A stretch of 64,000 nucleotides of DNA from Treponema sp. UBA4307. Its GTDB lineage: Bacteria > Spirochaetota > Spirochaetia > Treponematales > Treponemataceae. Within the stretch, counting starts at the first letter, position 1; every line of letters starts with the position of its first letter. Location: NCBI GenBank assembly GCA_002394685.1, contig DGUP01000046.1:1-64000 (forward strand), written 5' to 3'. The notes below the pieces were generated by a model. It had not been told where the DNA came from and searched no databases. It saw only the letters and a list, made by a program, of their open reading frames with translations. Positions 43,169-50,967 of this stretch are shown one piece after another. The position numbers were made by a program, and so were the translations under genes.

Positions 43169-45292
43169 ATGAATATTTCCATTTTACAAGTTTTTTGTGC
43201 TGTTTTTTCTGGTATCATTCAGGGAACAGCCATTTCAAATAGTTTATCACATCTGGGCCAGCCTTTTTTTGCCCTCTTTGCCCTTGCGCCTCTGTATTTA
43301 GCTCTTTATACAAGTAAAAGTTACAGAAAAGCAGGCCTGCTCTTTATGATTCAAATATTTACAGTTCATATGATTTCCAGCTTCTGGCTTGCAAATTACC
43401 ATGAATTCGGATTTATCACCCTGGGAGCATCTGCATTCGGTACTGCACTTAAAGGTTTTCTCTGCGGGATTATAGCTTTTCTTTATCCTTCCACCCTTGT
43501 AAAAAATCAGGGAGCCTTAAAAGAAATGGAAGAAAACTCCGGAAAGAGACCTTTTGAACCTTTCAAGAGGGCCCTCTGGTTTGCTTCAGCCTGGCTTGTA
43601 TGGGAATGGGTTAAATCTACCGGATTCTTAGGCTATCCCTGGGGAACAATCTTCTCTGCAGCCTATAGATGGAAAATAATTACACAGCTTGCTTCAGTAA
43701 CCGGCGTCTGGGGAATTACCTTTATTTTTGCCCTTTTCTCAGCCCTCTGTGGTGAAGGCCTTCTTCTGTTGAGAAAAAGCATTCAGATTCAGAATCAAAA
43801 AGCAGTTTCTTCAAATTACAGGCAGCTTGCCTTTTTTACCTTTACAGTTTTTTCAGTAGTATTCGTTTATGGACTTCTGGCTTATATTACCCCTATAAAC
43901 AGGACAAAATCCTTGAAAACCGTAATTGTCCAGCAGAATATTGACCCCTGGGAAGCAGTTGATAACGATGCTATCGTAAAATCCATAAAACTTACCAGAA
44001 ATGAACTGGAAAAATATAAAGAAAATGAAAGTCCTGACCTGATTGTCTGGAGCGAAGGTGTTCTTCCAAGGGCATTCCCTAAGGCAAGAACATACTATGA
44101 AACTCATCCTGAACCTCTTTCCCTTTCAGATTTTATTGCCTCAACAAATACGCCCTTTATTATCGGGGGACGAACCCTTATCAACAAAAACAAGAAATAC
44201 TACAATAATTCAGCATTTCTTTTTGATGCTGCAGGAAGATTTACAGGTAATTACGGTAAAATACATCTGGTTCCTTTTGCAGAAGGTTTTCCGTTTGAAA
44301 ACAACCCAACAATGAAAGCTTTCCTGAAAAATATAGTTCCTTTTGTACCAAGTTACAGGAAAGGAAAACAGCTGGTTCTATTTCAGATTCCTATTAAAAG
44401 ATATCAGGATGAAGAAACACCTCTTGAGTATAGAAATGATCTCTTAAGAACAGTAACCCTTGATGAAGAAGGAAGAGGTTCAAGGGATGATCAGTTTTAC
44501 TTTTCGGAAAATACAGAAAGAAATCCTGAAGGCTACGTTTCATTCACTACTCCAATCTGTTTTGAAGATTCATTTAATGATGTATGCCGCCCTTTGTGGT
44601 TGCTGGGCAGTGAAGTCTTTGTCAATATTACAAATGATTCCTGGTCAAAAACTGCGGTTGCCGAATACCAGCACTTTATTATTGCAAGCTACCGTGCAAT
44701 TGAATACAGAACAACTCTAGTAAGGGCCTGTAATTCGGGCTATTCGGCAGTAGTTGATCCGAAAGGTAATATAATTGCAGATTTACCAGTATTCCAGGAC
44801 GCCTCTGCTACTATTGATATTCCTGTTTATGAAAGAAGAATGACTCCATACGCAAAATATGGAGACTGGTTTGTATACCTAATATTAATCTCCATGAGCA
44901 TTTATGGAATTTATTTCTTTATAGTTAACTGGAAATGGCCGGAAAGAAGGCGCCGTCATTTTATAACAATAACATTCCAGACCTGTATTAATGAATGTCA
45001 GGAAAACCTGGAAACTGAAAAGGAAGAAGTTTCAGAAAAAAATTCATCTTCCGAAAAAAAAGTAAAAAGAGTCAGTAAAACATCTGCCGGAAGTAAATCA
45101 GCTAAAAAAACTGCTGAAAAAAAATCCGGAAAAGCAGAAACTAAGATAACAAAGAAAACTGCAGGCAAAACTGTAAAAAAAGATTCTGAAAAATCTAAAA
45201 AAAAGACAATGTCTTCGAAAACAAAAACTAAAACAGATTCCTCAAAAAAAAGCGGAATTAAATCAAGCAGAAAGAAATCTCTTTCAGAATAG
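43169..45292 (+). CDS. lnt: apolipoprotein N-acyltransferase with lysine-rich tail
   Basis: Adds the third acyl chain to bacterial lipoproteins at the inner membrane. The 707-residue protein has about seven membrane helices (1-250), then a nitrilase domain with the catalytic triad Glu296 (VWSEGVLP), Lys364 (GKIHLVP) and Cys464 (TPICFEDSF), and a last helix at about 570-590. After that comes a cytoplasmic-side tail of about 100 residues, of which the last 80 are Lys/Ser/Thr-rich (SKTSAGSKSAKKTAEKKSGK). Most Lnt proteins lack this part and are near 500-540 residues. bioY follows after 9 bp. Confidence 0.93.
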   Translation: MNISILQVFCAVFSGIIQGTAISNSLSHLGQPFFALFALAPLYLALYTSKSYRKAGLLFMIQIFTVHMISSFWLANYHEFGFITLGASAFGTALKGFLCGIIAFLYPSTLVKNQGALKEMEENSGKRPFEPFKRALWFASAWLVWEWVKSTGFLGYPWGTIFSAAYRWKIITQLASVTGVWGITFIFALFSALCGEGLLLLRKSIQIQNQKAVSSNYRQLAFFTFTVFSVVFVYGLLAYITPINRTKSLKTVIVQQNIDPWEAVDNDAIVKSIKLTRNELEKYKENESPDLIVWSEGVLPRAFPKARTYYETHPEPLSLSDFIASTNTPFIIGGRTLINKNKKYYNNSAFLFDAAGRFTGNYGKIHLVPFAEGFPFENNPTMKAFLKNIVPFVPSYRKGKQLVLFQIPIKRYQDEETPLEYRNDLLRTVTLDEEGRGSRDDQFYFSENTERNPEGYVSFTTPICFEDSFNDVCRPLWLLGSEVFVNITNDSWSKTAVAEYQHFIIASYRAIEYRTTLVRACNSGYSAVVDPKGNIIADLPVFQDASATIDIPVYERRMTPYAKYGDWFVYLILISMSIYGIYFFIVNWKWPERRRRHFITITFQTCINECQENLETEKEEVSEKNSSSEKKVKRVSKTSAGSKSAKKTAEKKSGKAETKITKKTAGKTVKKDSEKSKKKTMSSKTKTKTDSSKKSGIKSSRKKSLSE

Positions 45293-45301
45293 AAGGTTTT
45301 T

Positions 45302-46054
45302 ATGAAAGAAAACAGGAAAAACAGCCTTAAAAGAAGCCTTGCAGTAATACTATTTTCCATTCTCATATGCCTTGGAGTTTTTATTCCTCAGCTGACAGTT
45401 TCTTCCGGACAAGCTGTAACAGGCAGTGTTCAGAATATGTTTGCCATTCTTTCAGGATTAATTCTTGGAGGACTTCAGGGAGCGGGTGCGGCAGGATTTT
45501 TTATTATCCTTGGAGCGGCAGGATTGCATGTTTTTCCAGGAAAAATGGCTGGAATGGAATACTTTCTCGGACCGTCTGGAGGCTATATCTGGGGATATTT
45601 TTTTGCAGCACTTATGGGAGGAATGTTACTGGGAAATCCCTACGAATATGAAAAAAAATTTTCCCTTAAGCACTGGCTCTTCATCGCAGGAATTTCTTTT
45701 CTCTGCTATGCCACGGTTTATCTCCCCGGCATTTTATGGTTCAAGCATTCAATTATGGAAAATACATACCCGGAGAAAACCCAGATTCTTTATGAATATT
45801 TTTCAAGTCTGGAAAAAAATCAGCGCTTAAAGGAATTATTAAAAATCACATTCTATCCTTTCCTGGGTGAAGACATTGTAAAATGGATAATTACAGTTCC
45901 TTTAACCGCAGTAATCAGACCTTATGCAGCAAAAATTCTTTATCCCTCAGACAGAAAAGAGGAAGAAGCAATTTTTGAAGACATGAAGAAACAAAAAGAA
46001 TTATTTGAAAAACTAAGAAATATTAAAAAAACTGGAAATAAAAAGAAAAATTAG
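45302..46054 (+). CDS. bioY: BioY-type biotin transporter (ECF S component)
   Basis: Substrate-binding membrane subunit for biotin uptake. The 250-residue protein has about six helices and the BioY patterns TGSVQNMFAILSGLILGGLQG and FLGPSGGYIWGYFFAALMGG. The C-terminus has an extra charged stretch (about 215-250, rich in Glu and Lys). No bioM/N or EcfAT genes are next to it, so it would use a shared ECF module or work alone. It lies 9 bp after lnt on the same strand. Confidence 0.88.
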   Translation: MKENRKNSLKRSLAVILFSILICLGVFIPQLTVSSGQAVTGSVQNMFAILSGLILGGLQGAGAAGFFIILGAAGLHVFPGKMAGMEYFLGPSGGYIWGYFFAALMGGMLLGNPYEYEKKFSLKHWLFIAGISFLCYATVYLPGILWFKHSIMENTYPEKTQILYEYFSSLEKNQRLKELLKITFYPFLGEDIVKWIITVPLTAVIRPYAAKILYPSDRKEEEAIFEDMKKQKELFEKLRNIKKTGNKKKN

Positions 46055-46096
46055 TATATTTATATCATAACACCTATTGTGTTTTCGGGAGGAAAA

Positions 46097-46624
46097 ATGC
46101 GCTGTCCATATTGTGGAAGTCTTGATGATAAAGTAATTGAATCCAGAACAATGGCAAACGGAGAAAACATTCGAAGAAGAAGAGAATGCATAAGCTGCGG
46201 TTTCCGTTTTACCAGTTATGAAAGAATTGAAGAAAAGCCTTTTATGGTTGTAAAAAGAGACAACCGCCGCCAGCCATTTGATTCGAATAAACTTTCAAAA
46301 GGAATTGAACGAGCCCTTGAAAAACGTCCATTTTCCACAGCAATGGTTGAACAGATTGTAACCGAAATTGAAGACGAAACCTATTCTCTGGGAAAAGCCA
46401 GTAGAGAAGTTACAACTGCTGACATCGGTGAACTGGTTTTAAAAAGACTTTACGAAATAGATAAAGTTGCATACATTCGCTTTGCTTCGGTTTACAAGCA
46501 TTTTGAAGATTTAGACGAATTCATTACGGAAGTAAAATCCCTTGAAGATCAGGCAAAACAAAAAAAAACTGAAGAAAAAACAGAAGAAAAATTAAGTGAA
46601 GAAGATTTTTCATTAAAAAGTTAA
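46097..46624 (+). CDS. nrdR: transcriptional repressor NrdR
   Basis: Zinc-ribbon and ATP-cone repressor of ribonucleotide reductase genes. The 175-residue protein starts MRCPYCGS, has the second Cys pair CISCGF, and an ATP-cone (about 47-137, KRDNRRQPFDSNKLSKGIER). A GTG further upstream is in frame, but ATG at 46097 follows GGGAGG by 4-5 nt and gives the family N-terminus. The last 25 residues form a charged Lys/Glu extension beyond the ATP-cone. Confidence 0.95.
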   Translation: MRCPYCGSLDDKVIESRTMANGENIRRRRECISCGFRFTSYERIEEKPFMVVKRDNRRQPFDSNKLSKGIERALEKRPFSTAMVEQIVTEIEDETYSLGKASREVTTADIGELVLKRLYEIDKVAYIRFASVYKHFEDLDEFITEVKSLEDQAKQKKTEEKTEEKLSEEDFSLKS

Positions 46625-46702
46625 GGTTATATGAAAAAACTTTTTTACAGGATTTTTTTCCAGGTTTATTTAAATATTTTTTGTAAATTTTAGCTTAAGC
46701 CC

Positions 46703-46731
46703 TTGACACAACATATGCCTTTATGGTAACT
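46703..46731 (+). promoter_or_regulatory. promoter of tRNA-Met
   Basis: TTGACA (46703-46708, perfect) and GTAACT (46726-46731) are 17 bp apart and end 14 bp before the tRNA. Confidence 0.6.
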
Positions 46732-46745
46732 TCTTAAACATCAAC

Positions 46746-46818
46746 GGTGGCATAGTCCAGTAGGTAGAACAACGGACTCATATTCCGTATGTCAGAGGTT
46801 CGATCCCTCTTGCCACTA
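46746..46818 (+). tRNA. tRNA-Met (CAU), probably elongator
   Basis: A cloverleaf can be drawn: acceptor GGTGGCA/TGCCACT (first pair G-U), D arm, anticodon stem ACGGA/TCCGT with loop CTCATAT giving anticodon CAU, variable loop ATGTC, T arm AGAGG-TTCGATC-CCTCT, discriminator A. CCA is not encoded. The anticodon stem lacks the three G-C pairs of initiator tRNA, so it is an elongator, or tRNA-Ile2 if C34 is changed to lysidine. Confidence 0.93.
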
Positions 46819-46820
46819 CT

Positions 46821-46854
46821 AAGCACTTCAGTTTTAAGCTGAGGTGCTTTTTTA
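46821..46854 (+). terminator. rho-independent terminator of tRNA-Met
   Basis: AGCACTTCAG-TTTTAAG-CTGAGGTGCT (one G-U pair) followed directly by a T-run. Confidence 0.9.
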
Positions 46855-46976
46855 TTTTTAAACCTTTTTCTTAATCTTTTTCCCTTTCCTTCTCCACCCT
46901 GTGCAATCTAAACTGTATATTTATCAATTAAAGAAAGTTTTTTATCCCTAAAATTAAGGCTTTTAAAATTTTCTTA

Positions 46977-47027
46977 TGCATATTTTTACATTTTAACCTA
47001 TATTTTATTGCATATTTTTACATTTTA
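46977..47027 (+). repeat. 19-bp direct repeat before argF
   Basis: TGCATATTTTTACATTTTA occurs at 46977-46995 and again, exactly, at 47009-47027, a 32-bp period (three helical turns). It lies 44-94 bp before the argF start. It may be an operator, but it does not resemble the ArgR palindrome closely. The rest of the 252-bp gap between the tRNA and argF is AT-rich with no gene seen. Confidence 0.8.
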
Positions 47028-47070
47028 TTGTATATTGAAAAAATATTACTACTTGATGCGAGGAATTACT

Positions 47071-48021
47071 ATGAAAGCTGAAAAATTCAAAAGTCCATAC
47101 AAGGGAAAAAGCCTCTTAAACTGGATTGACTGGCCCCAGAAAGATATTAATCAAATCTTAAACTGGGCCATTCAGGTAAAAAAAGAAGCCCACAAGGGAG
47201 AAGTTCATCAGAGATTCTTAGGAAAAACAATTGCCCTGATTTTTGAAAAGCGTTCAACAAGAACCCGTTCCTCATTTGAAACAGCCTTTGGAGAAGAAGG
47301 GGGCCATCCTGTTTTCATGTCAACTGATGACATTCAGCTTGGAGGAAAAGAAAGCGTTGAAGATACTGCAAGAGTTCTTGGAAGAATGTTCAGTGCAATT
47401 GAATTCAGAGGCTTTAAGCAGGAACATGTTGAAGCACTTGCTAAATATTCAGGAATTCCTGTAATAAACGGCCTGACGGATGACTTCCACCCTACCCAGG
47501 TTCTTGCTGATATAATGACACTTAAAGAACATTTTGGAAAATTAAAAGGCCTTACCCTTTGTTTCTGCGGAGACGGAAGAAATAATATGGCCCGTTCACT
47601 TATGCTTATCTGCTCAAAATTCGGCATTAATTTTTCTGTATTCTGTCCAAAAGAGCTTTCCCCTGATGAAGAAATTCAGAAAATCTGTGCGCCTTTTGCT
47701 GCTGAAACTGGAGCTAAAATTACAATATCCGATCAAATTTCTGTTGTCAAAGGTGCCGATTGCCTTTATACTGATGTATGGTGTTCAATGGGAGAAGAAG
47801 CCCTTAAAGAACAGAGAATTAAGCTTCTGTCTCCATTCCAGGTCAACAAAAATCTTATGAAAGCCACAGGTAAAAATAATACTATCTTTTTGCACTGCCT
47901 GCCTGCCGTTAAAGAACAGGAAGTCACAGAAGAAGTATTTGAAAGCCCTGAGAGTAAGGTTTGGGACCAGGCTGAAAACCGTAAGCACACTATCAAAGCA
48001 ATTATGCTTGCTTTAATATAA
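47071..48021 (+). CDS. argF: ornithine carbamoyltransferase
   Basis: Forms citrulline from ornithine and carbamoyl phosphate (arginine synthesis or, reversed, arginine catabolism). The 316-residue protein has the carbamoyl-phosphate motif KRSTRTRSSFE near 54-64, HPTQVLAD (about 143-150) and the FLHCLPA ornithine-site motif near 280. The start used here, MKAEKFKSPYKGKS, has GAGG 9 nt upstream; an ATG 63 nt further upstream is in frame but adds an AT-encoded peptide foreign to the family and would run into the repeat. No other arg gene is adjacent, so direction of flux cannot be told. Confidence 0.94.
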   Translation: MKAEKFKSPYKGKSLLNWIDWPQKDINQILNWAIQVKKEAHKGEVHQRFLGKTIALIFEKRSTRTRSSFETAFGEEGGHPVFMSTDDIQLGGKESVEDTARVLGRMFSAIEFRGFKQEHVEALAKYSGIPVINGLTDDFHPTQVLADIMTLKEHFGKLKGLTLCFCGDGRNNMARSLMLICSKFGINFSVFCPKELSPDEEIQKICAPFAAETGAKITISDQISVVKGADCLYTDVWCSMGEEALKEQRIKLLSPFQVNKNLMKATGKNNTIFLHCLPAVKEQEVTEEVFESPESKVWDQAENRKHTIKAIMLALI

Positions 48022-48057
48022 TTTGCGGAACTAATCCCAATTTTTTAACTTCATGCT

Positions 48058-48084
48058 TAAAATTTAACCGATTAGTGCCGATAA
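48058..48084 (+). promoter_or_regulatory. perfect sigma-28 consensus promoter
   Basis: TAAA (48058-48061), 15 bp, GCCGATAA (48077-48084): identical to the enterobacterial FliA consensus. It precedes the exported-protein gene at 48161, with an expected transcript start near 48091. The -10 octamer lies in the loop of the argF-side hairpin. Confidence 0.8.
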
Positions 48085-48119
48085 TAAATTATGTAGTACT
48101 AATCGGTTTATTATTTTAA
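48066..48119 (+). terminator. argF terminator overlapping the sigma-28 promoter
   Basis: AACCGATTAGT (48066-48076) pairs perfectly with ACTAATCGGTT (48098-48108) over a 21-nt loop, followed by TTATTATTTT. It is placed to end argF transcripts. The loop holds GCCGATAA of the next promoter. Confidence 0.65.
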
Positions 48120-48160
48120 ATGAACCGAAATTTTACAGGAAGTTAATCAGGAAGTACATT

Positions 48161-48619
48161 ATGAGAAAGACTTTGAAAATTAAATTAGTTTTGGCTGCAG
48201 TTCTTTCATGTTTTTTCATTATTCCAGTGATTGCTCAGAGTTCTTCTGAGTCAACTGAAAGTGAAAAACCTGTCTGGGATCATGGAGACAATGTTTCAAA
48301 CATTTCATACCGTAATGTAAGAGTCTATAGTGTTTTGGAATCACAGGATGCTTATGTTGTTCTCTATGAAAAGAAAGGTACCAAAATCGGTAAAGTAACA
48401 ATTCCTAAAAAGTGGGGTAAGACATTCCCAAGAACACTTGAAATGCGTAAATGTCCAAAGTCTGTTCCTCCATATATGACAGTTCTTTATAAGGACGGCT
48501 CATTTTTCAAGGTATGGCTCACACTTCCTGTAAGCAAGCAGGATTCTATCTGGGGCGTTGTTCCAAACGGATATGATGTTGGTAGTACAGACATCGAATC
48601 TCTGGAAATGGAATGGTAA
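48161..48619 (+). CDS. small exported protein of the sigma-28 regulon, unknown function
   Basis: A 152-residue protein with a clear signal peptide (about 1-26, IKLVLAAVLSCFFIIPVIAQ; cut before SSSES). The mature part is about 125 residues, beta-rich, with two Lys-rich patches (YEKKGTKIGKVTIPKKWGK) and one Cys. No known domain was recognised. AGGAAG lies 8 nt before the ATG. The promoter in front is a perfect sigma-28 site, so the protein should be made with late flagellar or chemotaxis genes. A periplasmic role around the filaments is a guess. A terminator ends the unit at once, so it is monocistronic. Confidence 0.8.
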   Translation: MRKTLKIKLVLAAVLSCFFIIPVIAQSSSESTESEKPVWDHGDNVSNISYRNVRVYSVLESQDAYVVLYEKKGTKIGKVTIPKKWGKTFPRTLEMRKCPKSVPPYMTVLYKDGSFFKVWLTLPVSKQDSIWGVVPNGYDVGSTDIESLEMEW

Positions 48620-48663
48620 TTACCATACGACATTATTCTTAAACTAAAGATTAATCATTATAC

Positions 48664-48701
48664 GGCAGGTATTTTCTTTCAGTAGAAGGCCTGCCTTTTT
48701 T
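48664..48701 (+). terminator. rho-independent terminator of the exported-protein gene
   Basis: GGCAGG (48664-48669) pairs with CCTGCC (48690-48695) and is followed by six T. Confidence 0.8.
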
Positions 48702-48725
48702 ATTTTTTACCTGAAGGATTTTTTT

Positions 48726-49709
48726 ATGAAGACAGTTACATCAGAACAAATTGAAAATTTTAAAAACTATATATCAAAATACGAGAGATTCATTATTGCA
48801 GGTCATAAGGAACCGGACGGAGATTGTATTTCTTCATGTCTTGGAGTGTCCTATATTCTTGACTATTTTGATAAACCTTACATTCTTATTAATGCAGGCC
48901 CTTTCAAACGCTCTGAAATAAAGGACTTTGCAGAAAAATTTACAGACAGCCTGCCCTTCTTTACAAGTCAGGATGTTTCAACAACAGGACTTATTATCTG
49001 CGACTGCAGTGAAATCAGCAGACTTGGAGAACTTGATACAGATTTAAAAGTTTTTGACCAGTTTATTATTGACCATCACAAAACATCTTCAGCAGAAGGA
49101 AAAAATACAATAATTGATCCTACAGCACCTGCTGCAGCATGTATTGTTCAGCAGATTTATGAAGGAATAATTGGAAAACCTAAGAAGGAAGAAGCAGAAG
49201 TTCTCTTTTTTGGACTGGGCACAGACACAGGATTTTTCCGTTTTCTTGATTCTACTCAGGCAAATGTATTTAATTCAGCAGCACGTCTTGTAGAAAGCGG
49301 CGCAAATCCAAGGGAACTCTATTCAAAAATGACAGGTGGCAAACCATTCATGACAAGAAAGCTTCTTGGACTCATGCTGGACCGGGCAAGCCTCTACTGC
49401 AACGGTAAACTTGTTGTTACCTACGAGACCATGGAAGACACAAAAAAGTACGGTCAGGAAGGAAGAGACAGTGATGCCCTTTACAGCCTCATGCTTGCAG
49501 TTGAAAATGTACAGGCAGTTCTTTTTGTCAGACAGGAAACAGAACATAACTGCACTTTAGGCTTCAGATCAAAAGATATTTGTGATGTAAGTGCAATTGC
49601 TGCAAAATTCGGAGGCGGCGGTCATAAAAATGCATCAGGAGCCAGCACGGAAGGAAAAATAGAAACAATAATTCCTGCAATAGTAAAGGAATTTTCTAAA
49701 GTTCTTTAA
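48726..49709 (+). CDS. nrnA: DHH-DHHA1 phosphoesterase, NrnA-like (oligoribonuclease / pAp phosphatase)
   Basis: Degrades short RNA oligomers, linear dinucleotides or pAp. The 327-residue protein has the DHH-family motifs: AGHKEPDGDCISS (about 26-38), CDCSE, IIDHHKTS (about 115-122), GLGTDTGFFRF, and the DHHA1 motif FGGGGHKNASGA near 298. Length and order fit NrnA/YtqI. It lies after its own short leader. Substrate choice among nano-RNA, pGpG, pApA or pAp is not given by sequence. Confidence 0.9.
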   Translation: MKTVTSEQIENFKNYISKYERFIIAGHKEPDGDCISSCLGVSYILDYFDKPYILINAGPFKRSEIKDFAEKFTDSLPFFTSQDVSTTGLIICDCSEISRLGELDTDLKVFDQFIIDHHKTSSAEGKNTIIDPTAPAAACIVQQIYEGIIGKPKKEEAEVLFFGLGTDTGFFRFLDSTQANVFNSAARLVESGANPRELYSKMTGGKPFMTRKLLGLMLDRASLYCNGKLVVTYETMEDTKKYGQEGRDSDALYSLMLAVENVQAVLFVRQETEHNCTLGFRSKDICDVSAIAAKFGGGGHKNASGASTEGKIETIIPAIVKEFSKVL

Positions 49710-49720
49710 TAAAAATATTA

Positions 49721-49756
49721 ATTGTACACCATTAATTTTTATTAATTGTGTACAAT
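49721..49756 (+). repeat. inverted repeat after nrnA
   Basis: ATTGTACAC (49721-49729) and GTGTACAAT (49748-49756) are perfect arms. Inside them ATTAAT-TTTT-ATTAAT can extend the stem. There is no T-run after it, so it may be an operator for the next gene rather than a terminator. Confidence 0.75.
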
Positions 49757-49758
49757 CC

Positions 49759-49806
49759 AGTGATATTTTTAGTGATAAAATTAGTGATATTTTCAGTGAT
49801 ATTTTT
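49759..49806 (+). repeat. four tandem 12-bp repeats (iteron-like array)
   Basis: Four consecutive units with exact 12-bp period: AGTGATATTTTT, AGTGATAAAATT, AGTGATATTTTC, AGTGATATTTTT. All share AGTGATA. The array starts 3 bp after the inverted repeat and ends 126 bp before the 49933 gene. The rest of the 223-bp gap is AT-rich, without a clear promoter. Confidence 0.9.
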
Positions 49807-49932
49807 CTTTTTTATGGAATTTCGCAGTACTTTTGTATAGTTTTTCACCTTGTAAATAGCCCTTTTTATCATAATTTCTACCTGGCATGAAAATTGCATA
49901 TTTCCTAATAACAATAATATTAGGAGATATTT

Positions 49933-50967
49933 ATGCATAAAATTGATGATGTAGCACTAAAAGTAAAGGGAGGACTGATTTCACCTCAACAGGGAGCAAA
50001 AGAACTATTAAGCCTGATTTTCCAGAATAAAGCTTTTTTTGGACTTCAAGCTCTTGGCGAAGATGATTTCATGGACTTTCTGGAATTTCAGTATAAAGGT
50101 CTTGAAAGAATTCTTGCACTTTACAACCAAAATCTTGGAAACTTCAGCAATTTTCTTTACACAAACGTTCAGTGTAATTATTCAACCTGGAAAAGGGGAC
50201 TCAATCAGAAAAAACTGAGGGAAGAGACCTTAATGTTAACTCATGAAGATTGCTGTTTTGAAGCAGAGTTAAAGTTTCATTCAAACGAAACAGCCCTGGT
50301 GTATGAAAAAAGTGAAGAATTAAAAAATAAAGAACGGGAATTAAAACTAATACAGAAAGAACTTCTGGGAAAAAAATATGAAACACTCACAGGAAGCGGA
50401 AACCCGGGAAAATCTTCCCAGAAATATGTCAGGCTATATAATTTAAGACGAAGGGCAATTCTTGTACTTACACTTAAAAGTTGTTTTTTTATAACTGAAG
50501 AGCACATAAGGAAAGCCAGCATTCTTACAAATATCCCCTATGAAGATTTAGAATATCTCTGCCGCCAGGCTATGGACAGTATGTCAAAAAGAATGGCCAG
50601 ACGGGAAAAAGTTATTTCCTGCAGGAATAATGCCTTTTTTTATCACAAAAGATATGAACTGGAGCTTTCCCGCTCTCATAAAAACAGCCACTGGTACGAT
50701 TCAATTAAAACCAGGGATGATAAAAAAACTGATATATGGAAAGCAAAAAACAAACTTCTAAATCAAAGAAGATTTCTTCCCACACCCTCAAACAGGGCAA
50801 TTGCAAGACTTACTGGAATGAATGAAAGACAGATAAGTTATATACTTCAGCAGGCAGAACATAATGTGGACAACATTTCTCTCAAGGATTATTATAGCAG
50901 CTATGAAAATTTATTTAGCAACAGGAAATCTGAACAAGAAAAAAGAGATGGCAGAGATTCTCAGTGA
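49933..50967 (+). CDS. putative sigma-like / HTH regulatory protein
   Basis: A 344-residue soluble, basic protein of unrecognised family. Residues about 45-105 (DDFMDFLEFQYKGLERILAL, then YNQNLGNFSNFLYTNVQCNY) look like sigma-70 region 2: an acidic-aromatic entry helix followed by a G-x-F-x-x-[FY]-x-x-x motif. The C-terminal SNRAIARLTGMNERQISYIL (near 296-315) reads as a helix-turn-helix like region 4. The middle is coiled and strongly basic. AGGAG lies 7 nt before the ATG. A 12-bp repeat array and an inverted repeat lie just upstream. Its last 65 bases overlap rdgB. An alternative is a phage-type or replication initiator-like DNA-binding protein. Confidence 0.5.
   Translation: MHKIDDVALKVKGGLISPQQGAKELLSLIFQNKAFFGLQALGEDDFMDFLEFQYKGLERILALYNQNLGNFSNFLYTNVQCNYSTWKRGLNQKKLREETLMLTHEDCCFEAELKFHSNETALVYEKSEELKNKERELKLIQKELLGKKYETLTGSGNPGKSSQKYVRLYNLRRRAILVLTLKSCFFITEEHIRKASILTNIPYEDLEYLCRQAMDSMSKRMARREKVISCRNNAFFYHKRYELELSRSHKNSHWYDSIKTRDDKKTDIWKAKNKLLNQRRFLPTPSNRAIARLTGMNERQISYILQQAEHNVDNISLKDYYSSYENLFSNRKSEQEKRDGRDSQ

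Noticed and set aside
44998..45366. 122-codon minus-strand ORF opposite the end of lnt
   Set aside because: It is the Phe/Leu-rich mirror of the lysine-rich Lnt tail; the plus-strand gene fully explains the region.
46821..46854. attenuator for argF
   Set aside because: The hairpin directly follows the tRNA and has a normal T-run; it lies over 200 bp before argF and is better explained as the tRNA terminator.
49759..49806. CRISPR array
   Set aside because: Units are 12 bp, directly adjacent, with no spacers and no cas genes nearby.
49732..49938. 68-codon minus-strand ORF across the 12-bp repeat array
   Set aside because: Its sequence is a low-complexity product of the repeats (Lys/Asn/Ile/Thr); no start signal is seen.
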